Source: Candidatus Liptonbacteria bacterium | GTDB taxonomy: Bacteria; Patescibacteriota; Minisyncoccia; UBA6257; JACOXY01 | Length of the DNA: 45,285 bases | NCBI GenBank assembly: GCA_016182095.1 | Contig: JACOXY010000015.1 | Coordinates: forward strand, 1 to 45,285 | Direction: 5' to 3' | Shown here: piece by piece, positions 1 through 6,708 of the stretch | How the letters are laid out: each line of letters begins with the position of its first letter | How positions within the stretch are numbered: position 1 is the stretch's first letter | Program-made: the position numbers and the translations under genes | The notes under the pieces: generated by a model | What the model saw: only the letters and a program-made list of their open reading frames with translations | Database searches by the model: none | What the model was told of the DNA's origin: nothing

Positions 1-1
1 C

Positions 2-280
2 ATCGCCCTTTCCGCGGAAGTGGCAAATCCCGGAGTTTTGGCTATCTATGTCATCATAATGTTTATAATCATCCAACAGCTCGAATCCGACGTTCTGGTG
101 CCAACCCTGATGAATAAAGCAGTCGGCCTGCACCCGGTTGCTGTTTTGGTATCCCTTTTAATCGGAGCTAAATTTTTTGGGTTAATCGGCATACTTCTGG
201 CAGTGCCCGCATCGGTTTTCATCCAAGAATTTATTGAGGACTGGAGTATTAAAAAAACAAGGCATAATCGTTTAGTTTGA
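2..280 (+). CDS. AI-2E family transporter, C-terminal part (5' end outside window)
   Basis: The reading frame is open from the window edge, so only about the last 92 residues are present. The fragment is very hydrophobic and has the typical end of AI-2E/PerM family permeases: QQLESDVLVPTLM, then a GLHP turn, then a last membrane segment ending LLAVPASVFIQE, and a short charged cytoplasmic tail. Family members are polytopic inner-membrane proteins proposed to export small molecules or act in Na+/H+ exchange. The substrate cannot be read from the sequence. The stop codon lies inside a perfect inverted repeat (269-298). The next gene, metG, is separated by a repeat element, so the two need not be co-transcribed. 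Confidence 0.85.
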   Translation: MALSAEVANPGVLAIYVIIMFIIIQQLESDVLVPTLMNKAVGLHPVAVLVSLLIGAKFFGLIGILLAVPASVFIQEFIEDWSIKKTRHNRLV

Positions 281-298
281 GAATGTTCAAACTAAACG
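269..298. terminator. Hairpin overlapping the permease stop codon
   Basis: A 12-bp perfect inverted repeat with arms CGTTTAGTTTGA and TCAAACTAAACG and a 6-nt loop spans the TGA stop of the permease gene. No T-run follows directly. It could be a transcript 3'-end protector or part of a bipartite terminator with the weaker hairpin at 329-347. Confidence 0.5.
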
Positions 299-328
299 AC
301 AATTAACATTTGACGCTTGACCGATAGA

Positions 329-347
329 AAGCCGAAAGGCGTTTTTT
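329..347 (+). terminator. Weak intrinsic terminator after the permease
   Basis: A short AAGCC-GAAA-GGC hairpin with a stable GAAA tetraloop is followed by GTTTTTTG. The stem is only 4-5 bp, but the position and the T-run fit the end of the permease transcript. Confidence 0.45.
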
Positions 348-380
348 GATTTTTACGGCATAAGCCATTATCATAAGACA

Positions 381-652
381 GGAGTGTGAGATACGAACAA
401 AATCAGTTTAGCGGAGCACATTTCCTAAATATGCAAGGCGCGAGGAGGAGATTAGTACTCAAGGAGTACAGCTCCGTGAAGCAACGAGGCAGATTTAGGA
501 AATGCGCCCGCCCCAGAGGGGAAGCTCAAAAATTGCTGATTTCTTCGTTACTCCTCCTCAATGTATTCTCCGAATACAATTTCGTCGTCGTGCCTTAAAA
601 TCATTTAATTTTTGAGCTTCTAAACTGGATTTATGTTCGTATCTCACACTCC
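381..652. repeat. Family A inverted-repeat element, copy 1 (MITE-like)
   Basis: The element is 272 bp. It begins GGAGTGTGAGATACGAACA and ends with the exact reverse complement, and the similarity continues inward to about 30 bp. Inside are further nested inverted repeats: CATTTCCTAAAT against ATTTAGGAAATG, and GAAGCTCAAAAATT against AATTTTTGAGCTTC. A closely related copy lies at 41458-41756, and isolated ends lie at 18228 and 33556. No transposase is encoded, so it looks like a non-autonomous element. The right end is one base before the metG ATG. The 372 bp between the permease and metG contain only this element and the two hairpins before it. Confidence 0.9.
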
Positions 653-653
653 T

Positions 654-2162
654 ATGGCAAAAAGATCTTATTATATTTCAACCTCAATACCATACGTGAA
701 CGCTGCTCCGCATATCGGGCACGCCCTTGAATTTGTGCAGGCAGATGTTTTGGCGCGCTATCACAGGCGAAGAGGTGACGATGTCTTTTTTTTAACAGGA
801 ACCGATGAGAATTCCCTTAAAAACGTAATTGCGGCAGAGACGGCGAAAGTTCAAGTTAAAGATTGGGTGGAGCGTCTCGCGAAAGTTTTTAAAAATTTGG
901 CTCAAAAGTTAAGCATATCCAACAATGATTTTATACGAACCTCGGCTGAAAAGAGGCATATTGATGGCGCGAAAAAACTTTGGAACGCGTGCCGGCCAGA
1001 AGATATTTATAAAAAAAAGTACAAGGGTCTTTATTGTATTGGCTGTGAGGAGTTCAAAACCATGAAAGATTTGCAAGGCGGTCGCTGCGAAGAACACCCA
1101 AACCAAGATATTCAGGAAGTAGAGGAGGAAAATTATTTTTTTCGCCTCTCGGCTTATCAAGATCGCCTTGAAAAACTTATTGCGGATGACGCTCTGCTCA
1201 TTGTTCCGGAATCGCGTAAAAATGAAATTTTAAGCTTTATTCGCGGCGGACTTGAAGATTTCAGTATTTCCCGCTCGCGTGAACGCGCGAAAGATTGGGG
1301 CGTGCCCGTTCCTGGAGACCAAAACCAAATTATGTACGTATGGGTGGATGCGCTTTCAAATTATATTACCGCCTTAGATTACGCAGACAATGGAGAAAAA
1401 TACCAAAAATATTGGGTCGGCGGGGATAATATCTGCCACCTTATCGGCAAAAATATTACACGCTTTCATGCCGTTTATTGGCCGGCAATTTTATTGTCAG
1501 CCGGAGTTCGTCTGCCCCAAACACTTTTCGTGCACGGTTTTTTTACCATTAATGGACAAAAAATCTCAAAATCGCTTGGTAATGTTATTGATCCGTTTGA
1601 TTTGATTGAAAAGTATGGAACCGATGCCTTACGCTATTATCTGTTAAGCGAAATTCCATCTCATGAGGATGGGGATTTTTCAATTGAAAAATTTGAAGCC
1701 AGATATAATGGCAATTTGGCAAATGGATTGGGTAATTACGCGGCGCGCGTATTAACGCTCGCACATAATGCGAATATTGCGAATTGGAATGCGAATGTTG
1801 CGAATGAAGAAATACAGGAAAAAATAAAGGGAACAAGAAAAACAGTTTCAGAAAAAATAGATGATTTTAAACTGCATGAAGCGCTCTCTACAATTTGGGA
1901 GCTAATCAGCTTTGGCGATAAATACATTAATGAAAACAAGCCCTGGGCTAAATCCGTCGAAGACGGATCGCCCGAACAAGCTTCAGAAGCTCGTTTTAGG
2001 GAAATAACCATTTATAACGCACTTTATATTTTAGAAAATGTCGCGGAATTATTAAAGCCATTTCTCCCGGAAACAGCGGATAAAGTTTTGAGAGCGATTC
2101 AACATAGTGGCAAAAATATTGAGGTAAATAAGCTGCCACCTCTCTTTCCGCGATTACAATAA
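654..2162 (+). CDS. metG: Methionine--tRNA ligase
   Basis: Cytoplasmic class I synthetase that charges tRNA-Met for initiation and elongation. The protein is 502 aa with this start. The HIGH motif (HIGH, residues 20-23) follows the N-terminal strand SYYISTSIPYVNAAP, and KISKSLGN near residue 305 is the KMSKS loop. A single zinc-knuckle-like insert (CIGC ... RCEEHP) lies near residue 130, so this is a short-knuckle form. The C-terminal EMAP-like tRNA-binding extension of long MetRS is absent. ATG 654 (MAKRSYY) is preferred over an in-frame ATG at 633, because 633 lies inside the family A repeat. The segment around residues 375-390 is a local repeat (NANIANWNANVAN) encoded by near-identical short DNA units in the anticodon-binding domain. 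Confidence 0.96.
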   Translation: MAKRSYYISTSIPYVNAAPHIGHALEFVQADVLARYHRRRGDDVFFLTGTDENSLKNVIAAETAKVQVKDWVERLAKVFKNLAQKLSISNNDFIRTSAEKRHIDGAKKLWNACRPEDIYKKKYKGLYCIGCEEFKTMKDLQGGRCEEHPNQDIQEVEEENYFFRLSAYQDRLEKLIADDALLIVPESRKNEILSFIRGGLEDFSISRSRERAKDWGVPVPGDQNQIMYVWVDALSNYITALDYADNGEKYQKYWVGGDNICHLIGKNITRFHAVYWPAILLSAGVRLPQTLFVHGFFTINGQKISKSLGNVIDPFDLIEKYGTDALRYYLLSEIPSHEDGDFSIEKFEARYNGNLANGLGNYAARVLTLAHNANIANWNANVANEEIQEKIKGTRKTVSEKIDDFKLHEALSTIWELISFGDKYINENKPWAKSVEDGSPEQASEARFREITIYNALYILENVAELLKPFLPETADKVLRAIQHSGKNIEVNKLPPLFPRLQ

Positions 2163-2243
2163 AACAAGCGAGCGCATATAAAAGCAACCTTGCGTGAGCG
2201 CAATAAGGCTCCGCTAACCATTTATTAGTGATACAATTAAATT

Positions 2244-3185
2244 ATGAAAAAAGTAGTAGTTACGGGGGGCGCTGGGTTTATCGGCTCAAATTTAGCGGAT
2301 GAACTGGTACGCGAGGGCTATGCTGTGCATATTATTGACGATCTTTCGAACGGAAAACGAGAAAATGTGAACCCGAAGGCAAAGCTGCATGTTAAAAGCA
2401 TTCTGGACTTGAAAGCAATTCAACCCATTATCAAAGGCGCTACCTATGTATTTCATCTGGCGGCACTGCCCCGCGTCCAATACTCCATTCGGCATCCTAT
2501 TGAAACGGATAAAGCAAATGTTGGAGGGACGCTTAATGTTCTTGTTGCTTCGGTGCGCGGGAAAGTAAAAAGATTGATCTATTCATCCTCAAGCTCGGCG
2601 TATGGCGATCAAAAGAAACTGCCGCTTAAGGAAACGTTTGCGGTGAACCCTAAAAGCCCTTATGGTTTGCATAAGTATATGGGCGAGCTTTATTGCAGAT
2701 TGTGGAGTGAGGTGTATGGCTTACCCACCGTCTCTCTTCGTTACTTCAATGTATATGGGCCGCGGCAGAGCGCCGAAGGCGCCTACGCGCTTGTAATTGC
2801 CAAATTTTTAAAATTACGATCAGAGGGTAAGCCGCTCTCCATTACCGGGGACGGCAAGCAGACCAGAGATTTTACGAGCGTTCATGATGTGGTACGGGCG
2901 AATATTCTTGCCGCAGAAAGCAAGCGAGTTGGGAGAGGAGAGGTTATAAACATCGGTGCCGGAAAAAATTTTTCAGTTCTCCAAATTGCAAAGTTTATTG
3001 GTGGACCTATTGTGCATATTCCCGCGCGTCTTGAGCCGCGACATACACTCGCGGATACTGCTCTTGCCCGCAAGCTTTTGGGCTGGAAACCGCTGGTTAC
3101 TATGGATGAGGGAATAGAGGAAATAAAAAACACCCTGTGTTTGTGTGGTAGCGGAAAGAAATATAAGAGATGTCATGGAGCGTAG
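2244..3185 (+). CDS. NAD-dependent sugar-nucleotide epimerase/dehydratase with C-terminal SEC-C-like motif
   Basis: Extended short-chain dehydrogenase of the GalE/WbpP type, 313 aa. The N-terminal Rossmann motif is TGGAGFIGS (about residues 7-15). The active site is the serine run SSSSSAYGD with YGLHK (Y-x3-K, about residue 140). RYFNVYGPRQ follows, as in UDP-sugar 4-epimerases. It probably makes an activated sugar for cell-surface glycans; the exact substrate is unknown. The ending is odd: after the usual last helix the protein runs into CLCGSGKKYKRCHG, a near-perfect SEC-C zinc motif (CxCxSG...KxxCH) normally found at the end of SecA and other unrelated proteins. There is no clear Shine-Dalgarno site; ATG 2244 follows an AT-rich leader. 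Confidence 0.9.
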   Translation: MKKVVVTGGAGFIGSNLADELVREGYAVHIIDDLSNGKRENVNPKAKLHVKSILDLKAIQPIIKGATYVFHLAALPRVQYSIRHPIETDKANVGGTLNVLVASVRGKVKRLIYSSSSSAYGDQKKLPLKETFAVNPKSPYGLHKYMGELYCRLWSEVYGLPTVSLRYFNVYGPRQSAEGAYALVIAKFLKLRSEGKPLSITGDGKQTRDFTSVHDVVRANILAAESKRVGRGEVINIGAGKNFSVLQIAKFIGGPIVHIPARLEPRHTLADTALARKLLGWKPLVTMDEGIEEIKNTLCLCGSGKKYKRCHGA

Positions 3186-3189
3186 AGTA

Positions 3190-3214
3190 AAGAAAAGACC
3201 CGCGGTTGCGGGTC
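3190..3214 (-). terminator. Intrinsic terminator of the 68-aa gene
   Basis: Read on the minus strand, GACCCGC-AACC-GCGGGTC is followed by TTTTCTTT. This is a 7-bp GC-rich stem with a T-run, placed directly after the stop of the small minus-strand gene at 3226-3432. It supports that gene being real. Confidence 0.75.
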
Positions 3215-3225
3215 CGAGACGAGAA

Positions 3226-3432
3226 TTAGGCGACTTTTGTGAAAGCGGTTTCTGGAAGGTTATGAGGCAGAAGCTTGAAAGAGCACTTTATGCAGGAAAG
3301 AAGCACATCGCCGTTCAACTGAATCGCCTTCAGGCGACCATGAGATTCATCGTGGTAGCAAACAGGCACGTTGGCTCTTGGCTTCTTAGCCCAATGATTG
3401 ATACGCTTAACCACTTCGCGATTTGTCAGCAC
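3226..3432 (-). CDS. Small orphan protein with Cys/His pairs
   Basis: A 68-aa protein I do not recognise. The GTG at 3432 is chosen because AAGGAGG sits 5 nt upstream, one of the best Shine-Dalgarno sites in the window. A longer frame from a TTG at 3498 would read through that site. The protein is basic, with a helix NREVVKRINHW, then C-Y-H-D-E-S-H and later C-I-K-C. This spacing could bind one metal ion, but it matches no family known to me. The strong RBS and the terminator right behind it (3190-3214) argue for a monocistronic gene. The +35 to -35 surroundings overlap the N-terminal part of the divergent nucleotidyltransferase region. Confidence 0.7.
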   Translation of the reverse strand: MLTNREVVKRINHWAKKPRANVPVCYHDESHGRLKAIQLNGDVLLSCIKCSFKLLPHNLPETAFTKVA

Positions 3433-3536
3433 GATAGCCTCCTTATGGGAACCAGAAAGTTCTATAATGAAGTTAGCTGATCCGTGTGCGGAAGTCAATA
3501 AGCAACAAAAGTGCCACGGGTCATGAGAATAAAATT

Positions 3537-4166
3537 ATGAAACCAGAATCATTCGAGGGAAAATTATATAACCCGAGAGATGTAGAAGGGAAGCCCAACA
3601 CAGAGGCGCTAGAACAGCTGAGAGATGTAGAAAAAGATCTTAAGAACAATCCCGCCTTTATTGGTATTGTGCCCGGAGGGTCAAGGATTAAGGGTTATAG
3701 CATTGAAGGATCTGATATTGATGTATTAATTCTCTTTGATTCGAGTAAGATAGATTCTGAGAAAGACAAAAATGATTTTCTGACAGAATATTCTTTCAAG
3801 GGGTTTCAGTTTTTGTTTCTTGATGTAAATCTAGAGAAACTATTGCCAGATTTACAACTTGACCCACGAGGTGATGGGATGGGCGCAGTAATACAACGGA
3901 TGGCTGCTTTAACGGAGTTAGTCAGTGGCCATCAGGTTGGTGATTATAGAAATGCAATTAAGCAATCATATAACCAGTTATCGAAAGATGCCCGGGACAT
4001 AGTTAAGAATCGAGCGGTTGATCTTTTGATGGATAAAGAGGAGTATGCCGCAAGAAAAATTGAAAAACGGATGGCCGATAAGTTAAACAAAGATTCTTTT
4101 TTGGAACAAAGACGGAAGTTATGGGAAGAACGCTATGAACAAATATGGGGTATGAGCGCAAAGTAA
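3537..4166 (+). CDS. Nucleotidyltransferase-fold protein (MNT/KNT-like)
   Basis: A 209-aa protein with the nucleotidyltransferase beta signature GGSRIKGYSIEGSDIDVLI near residue 50. This is the G-S/G-x(8-12)-D-x-D pattern that binds metal and NTP. A third acidic residue is likely in FQFLFLDVNLE. The C-terminal half is helical and highly charged. Related stand-alone enzymes adenylylate antibiotics, toxins or RNA, but the substrate here is unknown. ATG 3537 is chosen because the signature follows at the usual distance. The in-frame upstream region back to 3486 lacks an RBS and overlaps the upstream region of the minus-strand gene. A second, different nucleotidyltransferase lies at 39102. Confidence 0.8.
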   Translation: MKPESFEGKLYNPRDVEGKPNTEALEQLRDVEKDLKNNPAFIGIVPGGSRIKGYSIEGSDIDVLILFDSSKIDSEKDKNDFLTEYSFKGFQFLFLDVNLEKLLPDLQLDPRGDGMGAVIQRMAALTELVSGHQVGDYRNAIKQSYNQLSKDARDIVKNRAVDLLMDKEEYAARKIEKRMADKLNKDSFLEQRRKLWEERYEQIWGMSAK

Positions 4167-4171
4167 ATTAA

Positions 4172-4239
4172 CCGCATGACATTTTCTATAAACTGGATAC
4201 ATTACAGATGGACCACGGGGAAAACAGCTTAAAATAAAG
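4172..4239 (+). repeat. Direct repeat flanking the 133-aa gene, left copy
   Basis: CCGCATGACATTTTCTATA at 4172-4190 occurs identically at 4769-4787. Both copies are followed about 40 bp later by GCTTAAAATAAAG (4227-4239 and 4826-4838). The two copies flank the minus-strand gene at 4288-4689, which suggests a duplicated or inserted cassette. Confidence 0.8.
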
Positions 4240-4262
4240 AGCCGCTGGGCGAACCACGCGGC
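4229..4262 (-). terminator. Intrinsic terminator of the 133-aa gene
   Basis: On the minus strand GCCGC...GCGGC is followed by TCTTTATTTT, about 25 bp after the stop codon. The stem is 5 bp with a long loop, and the T-rich tail is good. Confidence 0.6.
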
Positions 4263-4287
4263 ACATTGGATGAGATTAGTTTCGTGT

Positions 4288-4689
4288 TTAGATTCTGTAA
4301 TCGAAACCTCTACTTTCGGCCCGAATTGATTCCAGTAAATTATTCCTTAAATCGTCCATCTTCATACAGCAGATGACCGCGTGCATTAATAGATCTAGCT
4401 GTTCGGATGGGAGGGCAAGAGACTTGATAACCCTGTAATGTTGGAATGGAACTGTCTCATGCTTGAGGATCATGTATTTATTACTCAACACTGGCGAGCA
4501 AAGACGACCGTTGCGCAAGGATACTTGCTTAATTTCTAGTTTGCCATTTTTAGGAATTGCCACTGCGACAGGACGATTCTCGTTGTTAAAAAACAGAATA
4601 GCACGATTACTTGCCGATTTTTCGCGAGTGCCCCTGCGAGTATCCCAATCTTGGTATGTATAATCGTATTCAATCAGTTTGGCTTTCAT
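4288..4689 (-). CDS. Orphan protein, 133 aa
   Basis: I do not recognise a family. The N-terminal half looks beta-rich (ILFFNNENRPVAVAIPKNGKLEIKQVSLRNGRL), and the C-terminal half is helical with a Cys pair (AVICCMKMDDLRNNLL). No signal peptide or membrane segment is present. The start is well supported: GGAGG lies 6 nt before the ATG. A palindrome with arms ACTGT/ACAGT (around 4710-4726) lies just upstream and a TTGACA box further up (4749-4754 region), so a regulated promoter is plausible. The gene is framed by the direct repeats at 4172 and 4769 and has its own terminator. Confidence 0.7.
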   Translation of the reverse strand: MKAKLIEYDYTYQDWDTRRGTREKSASNRAILFFNNENRPVAVAIPKNGKLEIKQVSLRNGRLCSPVLSNKYMILKHETVPFQHYRVIKSLALPSEQLDLLMHAVICCMKMDDLRNNLLESIRAESRGFDYRI

Positions 4690-4707
4690 CCTGCGCCTCC
4701 TTAGAAT

Positions 4708-4754
4708 CGTTATACTGTATTACACAGTAGCAGAACGAGAGTGATATTGTCAAC
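4708..4754 (-). promoter_or_regulatory. Candidate promoter with palindromic operator upstream of the 133-aa gene
   Basis: On the minus strand a perfect TTGACA is followed downstream by ACTGT-GTAAT-ACAGT, a 5-bp-arm palindrome in the region where the -10 box and start of transcription would lie. The -10 itself is poor, which fits a regulated rather than a strong constitutive promoter. This is inference from sequence only. Confidence 0.4.
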
Positions 4755-4768
4755 ACACGCGCATTTGC

Positions 4769-4838
4769 CCGCATGACATTTTCTATATTACAGCAGATTC
4801 AACAGTATCGCAGATGAGAAAATGGCTTAAAATAAAGA
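4769..4838 (+). repeat. Direct repeat flanking the 133-aa gene, right copy
   Basis: Second copy of the CCGCATGACATTTTCTATA ... GCTTAAAATAAAG unit. It lies in a 379-bp stretch (4690-5068) without a recognisable gene. Apart from this repeat and the promoter region, that stretch holds a hairpin (CCAATTT ... AAATTGG with an inner CCC/GGG, about 4982-5013). I see no recognisable ncRNA there. Confidence 0.75.
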
Positions 4839-5068
4839 AAAGTACTGCGATTGGATATTGAAAAAGCAAAAGTGCTGTGCCCGTGCGTAGCCTGAAAGGC
4901 GAAGTAGGGTCATGTGGGGTGACATCTCGCAATCTTGAGCGCTTCGATAAACTTAGTGTAAACTTGTTGAAGGATAATTTGACCAATTTGATGGGCCCGC
5001 ATGTGGGAAATTGGAATATTTTGAATAATGTGATAACGTTTAGTTAGTTTTGATAAAAAGGAAGCCCC

Positions 5069-5476
5069 GTGGGTTTGCTTCTCGCTAAATGGCTCCTGAT
5101 TTTTACATTGGGCGTGGTTGCCAGTCTTTCTTTTTCGGGCCCAATGTATTATCAAAAATCTCTTATTGATCAAGGCAATCTCACTGTTTTCGGCTATAAA
5201 TTTGAGTCAATCTGGACCTTTCTAATGGTCTTTTATATTAAGTTTTGGCCGCTGTGGTTTGTAATGACTTTTGTTATGTTCTGGCTCTTTGGACGCGCGG
5301 TTTGGTTTGGAAATAGAATATGGGTAATTCATTTAACAGTATTTATTGCCGGGCAATTTGCGGCCGGTATCGGAATCCATTATTTCAATAAGGGCGAATT
5401 GCCGGACTTGTGGACGATTGCGGGAATTATAATTTTTACTTTTTGCATAATAATGAGCGCGGTGTCGCACGGATGA
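5069..5476 (+). CDS. Small polytopic membrane protein, 135 aa
   Basis: Unrecognised protein with about four membrane segments: LLAKWLLIFTLGVVASLSF, FLMVFYIKFWPLWFVMTFVMFW, VIHLTVFIAGQFAAGIGI and TIAGIIIFTFCIIMSAV. The loops are short, and a charged patch GRAVWFGNRIW lies between segments 2 and 3. The GTG start at 5069 is supported by AAGGA 6 nt upstream. The length and topology are those of small multi-pass proteins of unknown function, several of which occur in this window. An excellent terminator follows directly, so the gene is probably monocistronic. Confidence 0.75.
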   Translation: MGLLLAKWLLIFTLGVVASLSFSGPMYYQKSLIDQGNLTVFGYKFESIWTFLMVFYIKFWPLWFVMTFVMFWLFGRAVWFGNRIWVIHLTVFIAGQFAAGIGIHYFNKGELPDLWTIAGIIIFTFCIIMSAVSHG

Positions 5477-5488
5477 CAAACATAAAAA

Positions 5489-5515
5489 GCGAGCTTTGGC
5501 TCGCCTTTCTTTTTG
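5489..5515 (+). terminator. Intrinsic terminator
   Basis: GCGAG-CTTTGG-CTCGC followed by CTTTCTTTTT, 12 bp after the stop of the 135-aa membrane protein. It may also serve the convergent gene on the other strand, which ends at 5518. Confidence 0.85.
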
Positions 5516-5517
5516 GA

Positions 5518-6111
5518 CTATTTAATGAGCGCTCCCATTAAATTATAGAAATTCCTGATATCCTCCAGATATCTTTCCTCGCTATCATCGTTATTCACGA
5601 TTTTCCAGCTGGCATCTTTCGCGCCAATGCCGGGGATATACATTTCAGTTTCGTGCCTCGCTTCGTTGCGAAATTGCCACAGAGTAATTACATTTTCTCC
5701 AATCTTGCCCCCGGCTTCCAATTTTCTCTTTTTAGCTCTCTCATAGCGAACCTGCTCATCAGCCGTTACATAGACAATCAAATGCCGTGGAAAAGTTTTG
5801 ATGACTTCCACGTCATAGTGCCAGCGCACGCCATCATAAAAAACAATTTCACTTGGATCATTTTCAATTCTTTTAGCAACTGCTCTCGCAAGACGGCCTC
5901 TGCCGAATTCCTGCTCTATGGCCCAGACAAGCCGCTGGGCATTTTCTCTGGAAAAGGGGATGGTGCCGCCCCACGCCCTGAACGTGTCTGCCAGAACATC
6001 TCCGGACTTGTGATGGCCTATCGTTGTGGGTTCCGCTACTTTTCGGAATAATCTAACAAAAGTTTCTTTGCCGGCAAGCGCCTCTCCGACTAAACCGATT
6101 ACGGTTTTCAT
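5518..6111 (-). CDS. P-loop nucleoside/nucleotide kinase-like protein
   Basis: A 197-aa cytoplasmic protein that begins MKTVIGLVGEALAGKETF, a Walker A loop of the G-x4-G-K-E/T form at residues 8-16. The layout resembles adenylate-kinase/dephospho-CoA-kinase-like proteins: a D-G-V-R strand (IVFYDGVRWHYDV) for Walker B, then LIVYVTADEQVRYERAKKRK, which resembles a lid segment with arginines. The end WKIVNNDDSEERYLEDI resembles nucleotide kinases. The substrate is unknown. ATG 6111 is chosen because the P-loop then starts at the usual distance. An in-frame ATG at 6150 would add 13 residues with no family counterpart. A family B repeat lies immediately upstream and may supply or interrupt the promoter. 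Confidence 0.75.
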   Translation of the reverse strand: MKTVIGLVGEALAGKETFVRLFRKVAEPTTIGHHKSGDVLADTFRAWGGTIPFSRENAQRLVWAIEQEFGRGRLARAVAKRIENDPSEIVFYDGVRWHYDVEVIKTFPRHLIVYVTADEQVRYERAKKRKLEAGGKIGENVITLWQFRNEARHETEMYIPGIGAKDASWKIVNNDDSEERYLEDIRNFYNLMGALIK

Positions 6112-6180
6112 GTTTGCATTTATCGCTTTCTCCGAAATACTGAATTTCATTCTAAAATAGTGCGGCGCGTAACGCAAGGA

Positions 6181-6332
6181 ACCAGGTAGTAGAAATGCGA
6201 GTGAAGTTTTTAAAAAATATGGTAATGCCGTCAATAAAATTCACAGGGATATTATTGGGTCAGTATTTATACCCGATCGAAGTGGGTAGCTTGGAGTTGG
6301 TAGAAAGAAATGCTCGTATTTTTACTATCTGG
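6181..6332. repeat. Family B inverted-repeat element, copy 1 (MITE-like)
   Basis: About 150 bp, almost identical over its length to 13021-13162. The ends pair as inverted repeats: ACCAGGTAGTAGAAATGCGA on the left against a degenerate TCGTATTTTTACTATCTGG on the right. This copy has a 7-bp insertion (AAGTGGG) relative to copy 2. Flanking GGAAC (left) and GAAAC (right) may be a decayed target duplication. It separates the kinase-like gene from the small membrane protein gene. An open frame across it is an artefact. Confidence 0.88.
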
Positions 6333-6336
6333 AAAC

Positions 6337-6361
6337 TAAAAAGCGGGGAGTTCTTCCCCGC
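6337..6361 (-). terminator. Intrinsic terminator of the 94-aa membrane protein
   Basis: On the minus strand GCGGGGA-AGAAC-TCCCCGC is followed by TTTTTAG. This is a perfect 7-bp GC-rich stem, 8 bp after the stop codon at 6370. Confidence 0.88.
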
Positions 6362-6369
6362 AATTGTGC

Positions 6370-6654
6370 CTAGTGGATCTTCCTGAGAATCGCATCATTA
6401 TCTCTAAAAAATACGTATGGAAGCCCGAGGGGCCATACTACCGCGTATATTAAGCTTCGCAGCATGTAAAATAATACATAACTAATTACAAAATTGAGGA
6501 GCTCGGGCACGCCATCGCTTCCACTTCTGAGAACAATATTGTAAGCAAGAAAAGATTTAAATCTTAGTACGCAAATGGCCAAAAATGATAATGGCAAACC
6601 AATGAGATAAACGGTCTTCAAAAGCATGTATGACGCCATCGCGGCAGTTAGCAT
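6370..6654 (-). CDS. Small membrane protein, 94 aa
   Basis: Unrecognised hydrophobic protein. It has an N-terminal membrane segment (LLKTVYLIGLPLSFLAICVL) and a second hydrophobic stretch (LLNFVISYVLFYMLRSLIYAVVWPLGLPYVFF) that could span once or twice. The start is supported by GGAGG 9 nt before the ATG, and a strong terminator follows at once. It is divergent from tatD, and the 54 bp between the two starts must hold both promoters. Confidence 0.72.
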   Translation of the reverse strand: MLTAAMASYMLLKTVYLIGLPLSFLAICVLRFKSFLAYNIVLRSGSDGVPELLNFVISYVLFYMLRSLIYAVVWPLGLPYVFFRDNDAILRKIH

Positions 6655-6708
6655 TACTTGGCACCTCCAGACTTGAGCTATTTGGGAGTATATAATATTA
6701 TTTTTTAT

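Noticed and set aside
386-598. Open frame of 70 codons
   Set aside because: It lies completely inside the family A repeat; the related frame in the other copy is interrupted.
381-652. T-box riboswitch upstream of metG
   Set aside because: No T-box sequence or specifier-loop layout. The region is a repeat that also occurs at 41458, away from any synthetase gene.
633-653. metG start at ATG 633
   Set aside because: The seven codons belong to the repeat end; homologs begin with K-x-YY-I-S/T-T-P a few residues after ATG 654.
4860-5060. SRP RNA, RNase P RNA or 6S RNA in the spacer
   Set aside because: Neither the SRP GGTC-GGAAG-core nor RNase P conserved blocks could be found; only a simple hairpin is present.
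6195-6386. Open frame of 63 codons
   Set aside because: It is the sequence of a family B repeat plus a terminator, read by chance.
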